From the NCBI GenBank assembly GCA_905221605.1, contig CAJNDS010002401.1, forward strand, positions 860,542 to 924,541: DNA of 64,000 nt, read 5' to 3'. Source of the DNA: Symbiodinium natans. Lineage: Eukaryota > Sar > Dinophyceae > Suessiales > Symbiodiniaceae. The first letter of the stretch is position 1; each line of letters begins with the position of its first letter. The notes beneath the pieces are model-generated. The model was not told the DNA's origin. It ran no database searches and was given only the letters and a program-made list of their open reading frames with translations. Below, piece by piece: positions 22,461 through 35,697 of this stretch. A program made the position numbers and the translations under genes.

Positions 22461-25400
22461 CAGGAGGAGCCAGCAACAGAAAGTGTCTGGCCAAAGAGAT
22501 TAGGGTTTAAATAGTCCATTGTATATAAACAAAAGACCTATGTCAAATCATACGTAAAGGTTCCTGCCTCATATATATATATATACCCTGTCAGGGATTG
22601 TATGGGGCCCTAATTCCCGCCTTCCCTGCCAACCAACAGTAAGCCCAGCGATCAAGCGCTCCTCATGAGGTGCCAGATCTAACGCTTGCAAGCAGGCAGC
22701 TCGTGTGTGGGGGCTGTTCCACATCACAACTATTATGGGCCTGGGCTTATTTGGATCATCACCCCCCGCCCTGTAGCCCTTGGTCCATGCTGGCTGGCCT
22801 CATCTGTGCATCGAAGAGTGCCTGGGCTTTGCTTGTTCATAGAGGCATACACCAAACCCAAACGGTAAGCCCTCAACAAAAAACTATATTGCAGGCAGTG
22901 GCCCATAACACACAGGATGCAAGGGCCACTTCAGGGCGTGCGCTGACGCAGCTCTGACCCTTTCAGGAGAGGCCCTGGGCCGCAACCGAAAACCCGAAAG
23001 CCTCCCGAGGCCAGAAATTAGGAGTTCGACTGCCCTGCTCGTAAAGCCTGAAGTCGTCGCATCTCTACGACACATGCCTGGATCCCCGCAGCAGCCGCAT
23101 GGCCATTGTGCTATCATGTGCTATCCAAGGTTCTTGAACCTCTTGTGTGGATTGTCGTGCCATCTCGCGCGGCGGTCTTGGCCAGAGGTCTTGTTAATGG
23201 CAGCTAGCGGTTACAGTGGCTACTGGATGCTACTGGCAAGCTGCCGATGATCTAAGCAGACATTTCGGGGTCGGGGGTGCTGAGCATTAGTTCTAGAGCA
23301 TTCTGAACGCCAGGTCAAGACGTTACTCCATTGAATAAGGCCTCTTTGACACCTTTCTTGACAGGCCCAAATCTTGAGGACCCGGCTCATGTGCCCGCAT
23401 GTCTGGAACCGCACCACCTTGGACTCGGCTCCGTGAAGTGCAACTTGCGGTTCGGGATCAGCACTATGTAGCAGTATGAAATTTGGGCAGCTCGGATTTG
23501 CATACGTCGTGCGAGATCGGTGCGGCCTTCTGACAATAAGCCCACTTCTGGCATGTGGGACAGAGTAGTCTCGGCAACCGTAATTTCAGAGGCAGCCCTT
23601 TGGCGCCTGTGCTAGCAACTACTAGTGCCGAGAGATGCTGAGAAGGAGATTCACCGCGCACGAAAATGGTGCTCCTGCGAAGCCAAGCAGCTTGCCATCC
23701 CGACGACAAAAGGCTGAATTACTCCAACTGTCTCTGCAGTTGTCTTCTTCTGGGAGCCAGGCGCCGGCGCGAGCGATGAAGGTGGCGGGGGACACTGCGC
23801 TCGTCACTAGGTTCTGGTATGGGGTGGTCTACTTAGCGACGGCAGTGCCATTCTTCACACTCCCTTTTCCAGCGAACTGTGTCGAACAGTCTCAGCGCCA
23901 CTTCGGGCAAGAAAGGCACGAAGGAGGAAAAATCAAGACAGCTCCACATGAGATGCCTGAAAGATACCGCGCGAAGCAAAAGGACAGCGCGGCACTAGGC
24001 CACAATCAAGTTGGAGCCCGTCAAGGTCGTCTCAAACCGATTCTCACCACTTCCTGAGAAGCAGTGCGAAGATCACACCAAGCAACGTGCACCGAAACCT
24101 CAATGATCATGTACTTGTAGACTCTGTGGCTGCAGTGGTGAGGGGGGGAACTGTGGAACATCCCTAAGTCTGTCCTAAGCAACGACAATCGAACAGCCAA
24201 GCAGCTCTTTTGCTTCGAGCATGCCTGGGTTGAAAGCCGAGAAGTTCAGGGTTGACGCATGAGAGCGCGCGAACCGAAAGACCCGGCAAGCTGGGGGCGT
24301 TCAAAACCTTCGCAGAACAAGCACCAGTACTTCCTTGCAGTGTGCTACAAGGCTTCCTGCAGTTGTGAGCTCCCGGGTCTCCGAACCAAACACTCCAACC
24401 CAAGATGTTTGGAGCCCCCGAAGCTGTGGTGGGGTCTATCGCTCCCGCATTCCCTGAACCAACCAATCTAACCTGCAAGAAGCATTCCTGAAACCCCAGC
24501 CGAGCCATTTCGGATTACGGCCCTGCATCCGGGAAACGCTTGAAGATGCCATCCGGCCTTGCGGCCACCTCCTTCACTGAGCCCTGGCAAGCTCCGCTTC
24601 ACGGGTTTGGGGGTCATGCCCTGCTGTGGTTTCAACCTGTTTTGAGTGCTCTGTATGTATGTATGTATGTATGTATGTATATATTTATACATATATATAT
24701 ATATGTTAGTTATTGTGCATTCATATTAAACTTGTGTTTCTTAATTTTATATCCATTCATTTACTTACGTTTGTCTGTATACGCAAGGGTATCCTTGCTT
24801 AACAGAGCTTAGAAGGGAACCTCGTCTCTAAAACTGAGACTACGGGTACCGACTGGGGGCAAGCTTTGCCGGCCTCCTCTGCCACCATTCCAGAGTCGAG
24901 CACTACAACCTGGGGCACCGGGGTTTAGGGTTTAGGCCAGGCTTTGGGGTGTAAGGTTAAGGGTTTAGGGTTTAGGGCTTAGGGTTTTTTTTGCCACCCG
25001 CCTAGCCGACCCCAGGGTTTAGGGTTTAGGGTTTAGGGTTTAGGGTTTAGGGTTTAGGGTTTAGGGTTTAGGGTTTAGGGTTTAGGGTTTAGGGTTTAGG
25101 GTTTAGGGTTTACAGCGGGGTGTGTATCTGTACAGGTTGAACCACGGGAAGTGTTGGGCTGCACGAGGGGGGCACATCTCAATTGAGCCTTGCATGGCTG
25201 GATCCGGGAACTGCTTTGAGCCTCCAAAATGAATTGAGCAACAATGTGCATTTTTGCATCCGGAACGGGCCATGTCAACGACTTCATCCGGGAACTTCTG
25301 GGATGTGTAAAGAACACAACCAAATGTGACGGGTTAATGAGCTAATGATTTTCCGCACTCCTCCGAAGAACACGGATGACAAGGTCCCACGTGACACCAG

Positions 25401-25600
25401 GCTCCCACGGTTTGGCTCTGAGGGCGTGACTTGGTCAAACCTTAGAAGACGACAGAAGTTAGCTGCCACACACCCTAAACTTGGCGCTTCTTAGCAACTG
25501 TCAGACTCCTTACTAACTTAAGCATGCAGCGATGACAGGAGTCCTAAAGCATCTGCAGAAGGTAGCAGCAAAGCTCCAGACGTTGCGGTCAGCCGCGCCC
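22461..25600. other. Downstream flank of the NBD2 exons; no recognised gene
   Basis: Mixed-composition DNA of the kind seen in the genic part, with a short (TA)n at 22570, TATG/TA microsatellites at 24655-24705, and ORFs no longer than 140 codons that match nothing I know. The final exon of the ABCC gene (after the H-loop exon ending at 25661) should lie here but I could not identify it. Confidence 0.4.
25012..25112 (+). repeat. Interstitial (TTTAGGG)n array
   Basis: About 14 perfect copies, with degenerate copies from 24922. It lies just 3' of the ABCC NBD2 exons and far from the block at 1-7.7 kb, so it is an internal telomere-type array. Confidence 0.93.
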
Positions 25601-25660
25601 CAGGGCCAAAACGAAACCCGAAGAAACACGCCAACCCCACACAATGCCACGCGGTAGGGC

Positions 25661-28079
25661 CGGTGCTCCATGATGGTCTCCAGGCGGTGGGCTACTGCAA
25701 GCATGGTCGAGCCAGGGAAGGCATGGTTGATGGTATCCTGCACGGACTCCTGCCAGGCATTTGGCAGCTCGGATTCTTGGATGCACTTAGCACATGATAC
25801 ATTGCTATACTCCCCTTAGAACCTTAACAAAAACTCATATGTTTACTATCCTCTTGGGATTTATATAAACAAAAATTAAAAATAATTCCTAAGGGGGATA
25901 TAGACATTCTGAAGCCCAGCAAGACGTAGCACCCTGCGGCACGATTCTCCTGCGTCGCTGGATCGATCGCAGAGGTCGCTTCGTCCAGCAGAAGCAGGGC
26001 TGGCTGCCTGTGCGTTTCGGGAAGTTCTACCTGTTTCGTTCAAGCTCTACGAGTACATTCCTGCCAGGTGGCGCCCCAAAAGACCGCACTCCCCAAACCC
26101 ACAAGCCCACAAAAAAAAATCGAAGAACACACCCGCCTCAAGACCATGCGCGCCAGGCACAGAAGCTGCCGCTGGCCGAAGCTAAGATTGCCACCTTCTC
26201 AGCTGACATCTGGTGCCCTGGAGACTATCCTGTGGGAACTTTCGCCCTGCCATGATGCACACGTGAGCAGCTGAGAGTTTCCTATGCCAGAAGTCAAGGT
26301 AGTGCAAGGCCTTCGTCTGAAACCACGTGGTCCAAGCCTGCACATGCTGCAGCTTGCCACGCGTGCGTTCAGGAGACCACGAGACCCAGAAACAGCGTGC
26401 ACCGAACGCAGGTCATGCAACCAAGCTGCCCAGAGGTAAGGTATTGATGAAGGCCTCCAAATGGGCGTACTGCACTGCTTTCCTGAGTCGTCACAATGGC
26501 ATCTGCCGCCGCAGGTGGCCACTGCAGCTTCTCTTGTGCCCAAGTGCAAGCTGAGCAGCCGAATTCGGCCATCAGTGTACACCTTGCAGTGCTGCAGCAG
26601 CACCCACAGGGCTCAACTGCTACGAGTACTATGCGAGCGGATGTGCTGCAAAGCACAGAAAGGTGCCGCGGCCTCTCGCCGGCGCACCGTTATTTATATT
26701 TATTTATGTGTGCTCTTAAAGACCTCCCAAGGTCTGAATCACATCGTTATTCGATGAAGCTGGGGAGCCTTGAATGGATCAAGGTTGTGCCGCAAGGTGC
26801 CCGTGAACAGCATGGGATCCTGCCCGGTGCAGAGGAAGAGAAGGGCGGTCAGGATGTCAGGAGCATGAGTATGAGTAACAAAGCCAGCCGGTGCCGGTTC
26901 AACAAACACCTCAGCCCTGCAAAGCCCTCTGCAGACGAAGCCCTTAGCCCCTTAGCCCTTTGTAGAGCTCCTGCGGCACCAGGCCCAGGGAGCTGCGGAG
27001 AGTGGCCTCAGCAAGGTGCTCTTTCCTCTGGTCTTTGTTGTTTGGTGGTTTTGTTGTGTTGGGACGTGAGTTGGTGGTTGAAGCAAAAGGGGCCTAGGAA
27101 CCGGTTGAGAGGGATCTGGGATTTTGGCAGACTCTTTTGGCGGGCCTATGTAGGGCCCTTTTGAGATGATGCAAGGGATGGAGACTTGGAGTCTCGTAGC
27201 CCTCGTTTATCAACGAAGGCGGTGATAGCGGGTTCACATGGCTCATCATCACCAGGATGCCTATGGCTACTATTCTTACACTGACAACATGAAAAGCCAA
27301 GGACCAACCCAATCCTTCTGCATCCCAAGCTTGTTGGCAGCAAACGAAGCCACGCTGAGCCCACGGCCAGGCCAATCTCTTGGGTGTCAATGCCTCTGAC
27401 ATGCGGCGTTTCTTTCGTGCGGGGTCTTACGAAATCCCCAACGATGAAAGGGCGGCTTCCTTCAGACAGCCGATGTAAAGGAACAAGCCCCGGTCGGGAG
27501 ATTTGCGTACTTTTGCTTCTCAGCCAGCGCAGACCAAGGGGCCGTTGATGACGATCTTCCCACCACGAGGCTCGATGATGCGAAGCAACGCCAGCCTGAT
27601 GTGGGCACAGGTCGCCCTTGCAAGGGCTGACTCGAAGAGCAAGCTTTCATGGCTTCAGAGCGAGCGTACGCGAAAATGGCCGTAGCCAGGCTTCGGGATC
27701 CAAGGCACATTGAGTGGTCGAAGGCACAAGTGGGAACACTCGCGTGATTTATGTGCAGACGGGGGACAGCATACTAGATTTTCCACAGCCGGTGGTGCCT
27801 CGAATTGCCACTGTTCAAAGTCCGCAGGGTGCTACAGTACCAGCAGGCAAACGCAAATGCGAGAAACTAATGACTCATGTCTGTTAAGCATAGCCAAGGC
27901 ACCAACCACCGCCACTTTCATACGCGGCTCAACACTGAAGGTCACACCCTTCAGTACATCCTGCGCTCAAGATACATCAACTGGCATGGGCGTATGCATT
28001 GCAGACAAGCACATTTGTGCACTTCAATACCCACATTATTCCTCGCCTGAGGCACCTCTGCGTAGCCCGCACGCAGATC
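25661..28079 (-). CDS. ABCC/MRP-type ABC transporter, NBD2 exons (C-terminal ATPase domain)
   Basis: Exons in transcription order: 28079-28056 (DLRAGYAE), 27960-27903 (VLKGVTFSVEP, VAVVG), 27798-27771 (Walker A, GTTGCGKSSM), 27595-27543 (LALLRIIEPRGGKIVING), 27393-27373 (IDTQEI), about 26425-26403 (WLHDLRS), 26194-26137 (signature GGNLSFGQRQ), 26007-25950 (Walker B ALLLLDEATSAID), 25749-25661 (H-loop, LAVAHRLETI). Most phases join cleanly. The Q-loop/PQD exon and the last exon were not found. The Walker B catalytic Glu and the LSFGQRQ-type signature are typical of ABCC NBD2, the site that hydrolyses ATP to drive export. Donors are mainly GC, with GT at 28056 and 27903 and a GA-type at 25950. 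It continues the TMD2 exons upstream. Confidence 0.85.
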
Positions 28080-28099
28080 CTCAAGGCATGCACCATGTC

Positions 28100-30200
28100 G
28101 CCACAGGACAACCAAAAGTGGGATGCTGAGGCATATCATCAAGCATCACCATCAAGCAAGTTCGGCACAAGAATGTGCACTGTCACACATTGGTTGATGG
28201 GAGCAAAACAGCGTACACACGAAGCTGTCAAAAACGTGCCGTTGTTGGAGCATCGGGCAGCTGCATGGGCCGTGACAAAGAGAGCCGCGGCACACTCTTT
28301 CCGAGATCAGGACTGCAAATACCGACGAGTATACTACATGCATGTAGATTGGAATTCCAGAACAAAACTCTAAGCCTCCGTGTTCACCCGAAAGATTGCC
28401 TTCCGGCCACAACAAAGCAATCAAGGTGCCCTGCATCATTACCTCGCAGTAACAGTCCTGAATGTCTAGCCGCGCCCCGTCGGCGAGCCAACTGCTCTGG
28501 AACTCGACCACGACCTGCTTCCACGCCATGCACAAGGTCACCAATCGTTGCTCACCCTCATGGGCATTTCGGCATGTGCTAAGAGGTCAGCTGGTCATGC
28601 ACAGTACCGAAAACTGCTGTGGTGTGAGGGAAGCTCCAACAACAAAGGACAGGTTCTAGCTAGTGCGTGACGGGGTAAGCGGGGGCAGTGGGGTTGGTAT
28701 CAGGGTTACGATTCGTCTTAGAACCCACAACATCCACCTAAGATGCGGATAGCGTCTACACCCTAAACCTAAATACTTGGGACCGTTTTGGATCTTAAGA
28801 GCACTAGCCCCGAGCTTCACATAACTCCAAAGTAACCTGTAACGCTCCGTGCCTGTGGTTGAGTTGTGAAGCCCGTGGCCTAAGGCCGACTCCATCGCAC
28901 ACAGCCGTGCAGCATTGACACACAAGCACGCACACTTGCCTCAAGGGTTTGGGAGGATTGCTCTGTTCTACTGTAAGGCTTTACAAGCTAATGGGATTTT
29001 CGTGCCGAGTGGCTGTCATGAAGCTCCGGGCGCTTCGGCTGAGCTCTTGTGCGATGTCCTTCCTTAGATTTGAGAAAGCTTCCTTATGCTGGTATCCCCA
29101 TAGTACATGCAGTTGTTCATAGTTTTGCTCCAGTCCATGCTGGCACACAAGCCTTAGATTCGAAAGAACTCTAACCACCGAGGTTGCAACAGGTTGCACC
29201 TCGAGGGCGCCTAGCGTCGCACTGCCCGAGGCGTCGTTGGCTGCAACGATGTGGTGCAGGCTGGGAATCTGATTCAGCTCAGCGCATGTGGCGCACAAAT
29301 CCTCCACAGGCACCGGCGAGCATTGCAGATGCGGCTCCTAAAGAGGCACACCCATCTACATCATCTGCGAATCCACCTGCCTGGAACCGGCCAATTTGGG
29401 AATCGCTGCCACTGTCTGCTAACATCAGCGATCGCCCATCCGGGGTGGAGTGGAGCAAGACTTTGCCATTCCTCAGCATGGGCAGCCTAGACTTTAGATC
29501 CACATATCACGCAAAATCTTCTCTTCAAAGCCCGGACTTTTATGGCAAATTTCCTACAGCCTGTCAAGGTCACCCCACAGCAACCTCCTGCACATAGCAA
29601 ACTTCGGAGCACACATTGTCTTCCAAGTGTCGCAAGGACCTCGACCCTATCGTCTGCCTCCTGAGTCGGCATTTCCCTAGCATCCTATATAGAATGCCGT
29701 CACCCTATGTTCAGGAGGCACTGGGCTTGGGTCAAGCAACTGCAACACAAGGACAGGCCCATGGTGCCTGCAGCATCTTGCAGCTGCCAAAGAAAACTGA
29801 ATGTCTGAATGATCCGGAACACCCTACCAGAATTTTCAGTTCTCGGATGGATTTGGTACCAACTTCGTGCGACCCAAGGCGCACGCACGGTGAGCGGGGT
29901 GGCCTTGCTGCGCAGGAATCGAACGGTGTGGTTGCGCAGCTTGGCGTCCTTTGCGGCTCTTGCGTGTGAGCGTCTCAATGCGCAGCCATACTGCCCCCTG
30001 CTGCATTAGAGCACGGCCCTCGCCGAACCTACTGCGTGTTCTCTGGTTCCGATTGTCTCGGTCGGCATGTGTCCTCGACATTGTACATCGCCTTTTCCTG
30101 TGTCACCTGACCAGGCACTGTGGACCAGCCTACAATGATGCCACAGTGAGCACATCACCTAGTACTTCAATGCTCCAACTCAAGATGAGCTCCTTGGGGG
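28100..30200. other. Intronic stretch between TMD2 and NBD2 exons
   Basis: ABCC exons lie on both sides. A possible short exon (VVVEFQ, minus, about 28510-28528) would fit the start of NBD2, but its splice phase does not match the next exon. Other ORFs of 60-137 codons on either strand are unrecognised. Confidence 0.4.
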
Positions 30201-30212
30201 AAAAAACATGAC

Positions 30213-33200
30213 CAGGCACCGAGGTGTACTCATGCACGCGCGCAAGCGCGATGAGCTCGAAGAGGGCGCCGGCCATCATCTCCAGGCTGGGCTCGATCAT
30301 GCCCCTGAGGACAAGCAGGCTCAGCATGCACAGCACCAAAGCCACTGACGAGCAAGGTAAAGCTATCGGAAAGTACTCACCTGACCTTCGATCTTCGTCA
30401 ATCTGTGTTAGCAGCATTAACCACACAGGTCGGTCAAACCTCCTATCATCTTCCCAGCACCCCAATCTTGATTGCCACCGGGCGGCTCGAGCAACAGCAA
30501 GTTCGTCCTTGGATTTCTCGGGTGTTTGAGGTGTAGGTTTACACAGGGTGGGGATCCCTTCATCTTCTATTTCTCGCACGCTGGAGCATAAATCACGGCC
30601 TATGTGTCCGAAACGCCCACGGCCACTAGCCCTGTCTTCCAACATCCCCTCCAAAGCTGCTGAGAAGTCAAAGGCGCAAGGCGATGCCCAGGGTGCCGGG
30701 GCCCAACCACGAGGCGTTGTAGAGGCCAATGATGTATGAGATCTTGGTGCGTCGCGATGCGAAGGTCGCATCTTTTGTCCTATCTTTTAGGGTAAACAAG
30801 AGTTCGGGGTCTGTTCATGTGGGACATGCCTTGCAGCATTGCGAGAGAACGGAGGCACGAGTTCTACAAATCACAAGTTTACCCGCTGTAGCGTTATATG
30901 AGTGTAGTTTGATTCAGACTCAAATACTGGAGTACAGGATGAAAGTCTTTTTTGAAGGCTGCAGTCCAAGGGATACTGCACGGAACTACATTGGCTCAAG
31001 TGGGTTTTCAAGATGTTCAAGATGTCATTGACATTGCAGCTACCTTGCCCGTCAACGAACTACTGCCGTTGGCACGGTATGCAGCTTAGACTGTTCGTCA
31101 CTGCAAAGGAACTTTCGCTTAGCACAAGACTCGGGGAAGGCACTGAAACCTTAAACATGACTTCCACCGTGGCAGCACGATTGCACACATGAAGTAAAGA
31201 TCAAGCCGGCTCGTCTAAACAAACGGCACATACCTTCAAGAGCTCCTCCGCTAGATGACCCTTTGCCATGCGACCGAGTTGTAGAATGTCCACAGGTAGT
31301 TCACGCGGTTGCACAGCCAGCGCTTCATGAGCCGATCGTCAGTAAGATCTGCCTGCGACCGGGGATCTGAAGTACACCACGACAAGCGTAACGACAAGAA
31401 GGCAGTCCGCCAGACTGGCATGGCATGGAATGACAGACTTTAAGTCTAAGCATGCTCGTGACGGCAGCTGCAGCCATGCGGTTGATGAGTTCCAGCCATC
31501 ACTGTTGACACGCCGGGTTCCAAGAGCCTGCTCACCAAAGTTAACTTTTCGGATGTCACGAATAGCGCCACAAGTCAGGTCAGACGTTGCACTGCAACAG
31601 CGAAGAGTCTGCGAACAACAGAGGGGCTTGGGCAAAATTGGCCTAGAATAACCCACTTAGAACACTCGACACATGCCTGGCCATGGAGGACTTGCGGCAA
31701 GCCCTCCATCTTGCAGGTTACTTTCGCAGGATATCTCGCACAAGCCTGCCTTCCCTGAGGCCCCAGCCCCACTTGGGGGTTTACCAAAACAAGGGACCCC
31801 TTATTTTTGATCCCCAGACAGTAGGATTCCTTAATAACAAGGGGCTCCAGGAAGGCATCCCCCTAATTTCGGAAGCCCCCACCCTAAACCCTGAAGACGG
31901 TTGCACCTTCACGGAGTTGTCGACACAACCCTCGGTCATCGAGCCATGCCCTTCCACCCCACACAGAGCCCTAAAGCCCTCAAACTCAGGAAATCCCCCC
32001 CCCCCCCCGCCGTCCCAAACTCAAACTTGCTTGAGATAGATGAGACCCTCAACTCAAGGTTAGGCGCCTCCCACAGTCACATGGGCCCGGTACCGGAGCC
32101 TGCTATCCTCAAAACCAGTACCGGTCCTTAATAAGGGAATTACCCGAAACCTCAATGTCTGGCCGTTGGCCTTTTTCTTTCTCGGGGGGGGGGGGGGGTT
32201 GGGGTGTACCCGCCACGCGACCAGTGTCAGGGGCCGGGAGAAAGTGTTAGATGGCCCTCCACAATCGGGCTAGAGCTGCTCTTCGCATTTCACGAGGCTA
32301 AGCTAGTCTGCATGCCTCAACAGAAAGGGGCGGGGGCGGAGGGGCTCTACATCATCGTCGCGTGTGCTGGATACGGGCCACGCTTTCAAAGTTCTTCATG
32401 CCAGCCATGGGGCCGCATAAGTAACTGCGATGCGATTCTGCTCACCGAAACCACGCACCACCACGGTGTTCGTCATCACCTGAAGTGACCATCGAGACAT
32501 GTTGCAGGGGGAGGCTGCCAGGTTGGGTTCAGGATCCAGGCGAGGCAACTGCTTGAAAGCTCTTGGCATGTGGAGAGTTCAGCAGCCCAACGGCCCCTGC
32601 AACCAAGTAGCATCTGACAGGTGACTCTGCGTGATGGAGGAAGATGTCTTGAAGCAGTAGCGCAGGGGAACAGCCGTGTTCTGGTAGCGCAGGTACCTGC
32701 GCACCAATGCAGCCACAAATCAGCTCCCACTCAGCCACTTACGATCCCCAGAGATGTGAACACAGAGACCGAGCCAAGTCACAGCATGAAGACCACATAG
32801 TAGAACGGCAGCGCGAAGAGCGACATGTACCAGGGCAGAATGGCATGGATGTAAGCCAGTGGCACCAGCGTCCTGTACTCGACAAAGGCCAACAAACGCA
32901 CAGAACCCTCGGCCCAACACTGCGTCAGCTCGTGCTGACAGGATTCTGGAAGAAGATCATCACACTGCCAGAGACCTGCGAGGGCCAGCGTGCAGAAGAT
33001 GAACATTCACCGCTACACTGCACACATGGGGCACGCCGCCATTTTTTGTCGCCCCTGAACTCCTAAAAAACCCCAAACCCGAAGAGCCCTGGGGCCTTCA
33101 TGAAGAGGTAGAGGTCAATGGTTGACATGTCCATGGTCAGGCGGTTCATGATGCGGCCCACAGGCTGCTTGTCAAAGAAGCGATCCTGGGTAAATAATGG

Positions 33201-34580
33201 GGGTGCCGGGGTTAAGGGCTTTCGGGCTACCTGAGAACAACTAAGTCTAATCCACACCGGTGCCACAAGGACAACAACTACACATATAGAAGCAGTGTCG
33301 AAAAGTGCCGTGGGAAGCAATCTTCACACGAGCTCAAGCGAAATCGAAGTCAAGCCGTCCTCCTCTTTGGCTTACTTAGGCTTCTCCATAATCACGAAAC
33401 CTGAACCCTTGACTTCCGACTCTCCAACACTAAGCATGACTTCACCAAGCCGTGCTGTGGCCCAGCGTCAATCGGGGCATGGAGGAGCTGGTGCACAATT
33501 CTGCCTGCTTCGGGTCTGGCCAGGCTGGGTTTCAGGGCAGCCTGCGGGATGCTTTGGGGAAGCGCACACATGTCGCATCAGACCACCAGCTCCTCAGTGC
33601 TAAATAGACAGGACGCTTATCAGGCCTGATCTGCAGTACCTCTTACTTCTACCTAAACCCATATCAGACAGTCCTCCGCTCGCGTAGTCAACCTGCCCTG
33701 TAGAGAAACAGAAGCAGTGAGGTTTACAAGCTGAAAACCCATGACGTTCGCAGTGAAACAGGAGGCTCTTACGTGGCCAGGATGCCGTGGACGTAGTTGG
33801 AGATGCGCAAGGAGAAGCCTTCCGCGCGCTTGCAGCACAATCTGACACCAACCGCAGGCTAGCACTGTCATCCAAGAGCCATTTACAGCCCGTGCCAGTG
33901 CATGCTACCCCGTTTGCAGAAACAGATGGCGCGCAGAGTTCCAGCAACAATCCACCAGCAAGCTACGTCCCTCCGCCCCAAGAAGATCCAAGAAGGACCG
34001 TGCGAACGCATCTTGCTGCTTGCGAGAAAGGCTGGAAAGGCTGGGCTGGCGGTTGAGGGCTGGAAGGATGTCGCAGCCAATCTCTCCCACCTGCACCGTA
34101 GATCCAACCGATGTACATCCCAATGATGCCCAGGAACATCCAGAACCTGAATGCCCGGAGGCATCAGAGCTTGGACAAGCACTGTGTCAGAAGACAGAGT
34201 CTGTGGGGCGAGCTACACGGACCCTGGCAAAGGCCCGGGCAAGTACCCCCCGAAGTACGGATTCGTCGCCTCAAGGACTATGAGTTGGCAAAATGTAAAG
34301 CTGAAGAAAGAATCTATGTGGACACGCCATTTTCGGCATACGTGATCCAAGTCACTACGTTAGGATCCAATGCAATGGCATTGGTGCAGTTGGCCAAGGA
34401 GATGTCGCAAAGCCTCAATATGAGGCAGACACTTCCTAGTACAAACTATCAATCCTGGGGACTGCATCACGGCCGAAACAAAATGTCGCGCTTCAGGGTT
34501 GCGGTCGAGCAGTTGATAGTGCAGGCGGCAAGAAGATGAAGAGAGTGATGGAGTAGAAAATCATGGAGTTGATCAAGTTC
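30213..34580 (-). CDS. ABCC/MRP-type ABC transporter, TMD2 exons (second membrane domain)
   Basis: Exons in order: 34580-34527 (NLINSMIFYSITLFIFLP, first helix), 34146-34095 (FWMFLGIIGMYIGWIYG, second helix), 33818-33773 (FSLRISNYVHGILAT), 33185-33096 (RFFDKQPVGRIMNRLTMDM, the highly conserved FFD..PxGRI.NR motif of ABCC TMD2), 32872-32786 (hydrophobic TLVPLAYIHAIL), 32696-32612, 31709-31677 (MEGLPQVLHGQ), 31530-31456 (RVNSDGWNSSTAWLQL), about 31414-31366 (helix ADCLLVVTLVVVYF), 30742-30676 (LGPGTLGIAL), 30344-30213 (ends ARVHEYTSVPG, the ERVLEYT-like end of TMD2). The protein would act in a membrane exporting amphipathic anions or glutathione conjugates. One joint (33773 to 33185) lacks an exon and the 31456/31414 joint is ambiguous. 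Confidence 0.82.
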
Positions 34581-34599
34581 CTGATGCGAAACGCCACAG

Positions 34600-35690
34600 G
34601 CATTACAGGCATGGTCAGGAATGCTATGAAAGGACTTTGCCACTTTAGCCGACCGTGGCTGGCCTCCATCTGCCAACTGAGATGTAATGAGTGGTCATCT
34701 CCACTGTCGGCCGGCCTGCAACGATCTGCAACGGCAGGGTCTGACGCCCACAAGCCCTTCACACTAGCGGGGTCCAAGTCTCTTCTGCCAAGTCTGCAAA
34801 TCATGCACTGGCACTTAAGCTTACTGTGGGTTGGCCATCGCCCGTGGTCTGACAATTTCTTGCAGCTGTAGGATGGATGGCCTTCGCCTTCACCTTGGTC
34901 CGGGCAGGTCATCAAAACGAATGCTTCCCAGCCTATCGGCTCTCGATGCCGCAAACGAACACCCCTACCCCAAGCTTCCCTCACTGATCCCTCGAACCCC
35001 GACCCTTCACTCCACCTAAACATCGCCAAACCCCTCCACCCAATGCACACCGGGCAGCTCTCGCGAAGAGTTGTCACCGGCACTGGCGCCGGTGCTCCGG
35101 CGGTGGCGGGGCGCTTCTCCTGAGCCGGCTCAGGGCCACCCAGAAACGAAGAAAATTCAAGAGCAACCAGGGAACAAACCGCAACACCAAGCTACAATTT
35201 GAAGAGACTTGCCGTCTGCACTAATTTTGGCCGACCGCAATGGGAAGGTTCTGGGAGGTGGTCCTAGACCGAGATCCGAAACAAAACAGTTGGAGCTTCG
35301 AGAGGTGGAACCCCGCTGAAAGGGACGTAGACTTAAGTCTGAAAGAAAACTTGTGAATCTCAAACCGTAATAATTAATGATACATAAAGATCCTAATCTG
35401 AATTATATTGTAGTATAAAACTTGAAGTATGTCTCTGCGATGCATAAGGCGCCTCCTTGGCGGGCTTCGTGCCGACCGGCGTTACATCCATGATGTCCTG
35501 CTGACTCATGCACCATAAGGAGTCAATCGGGAGCGATCTAGGTCGCGACAGAGAGGGCAAGGGCTTTGGCTTTCTAGGAAAGGAGTGGGCGCAATCTTCC
35601 TGCGAGAAGTGCAGAGCGGTTCACCTTTTTTGAGCGGCTGCGTTTGCAAAACTGGTACCGCAGCCAGTCAAGAGAGACTAAAACCTGTGC
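34600..35690. other. Boundary between cysteine synthase copy 1 and the ABCC TMD2 exons
   Basis: 3' flank of cysteine synthase copy 1 and 5' side of the first TMD2 exon. Linker exons expected between NBD1 and TMD2 of an ABCC protein were not identified. No repeat array or telomere tract lies here. Confidence 0.35.
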
Positions 35691-35697
35691 CGCCGGC

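Noticed and set aside
26209-26245. Peptide FPQDSLQGT on the minus strand, resembling the PQDPVLF..GT Q-loop of ABCC NBD2
   Set aside because: It ends about 15 bp from the next exon (26194), leaving no room for an intron, its phase does not join the preceding exon, and the conserved LDPF segment is absent. Left unresolved.
27236-27400. Plus-strand reading HQDAYGYYSYTDNMKSQ
   Set aside because: Short, no start or partner exons, opposite strand to all supported genes, and it overlaps the ABCC intron.
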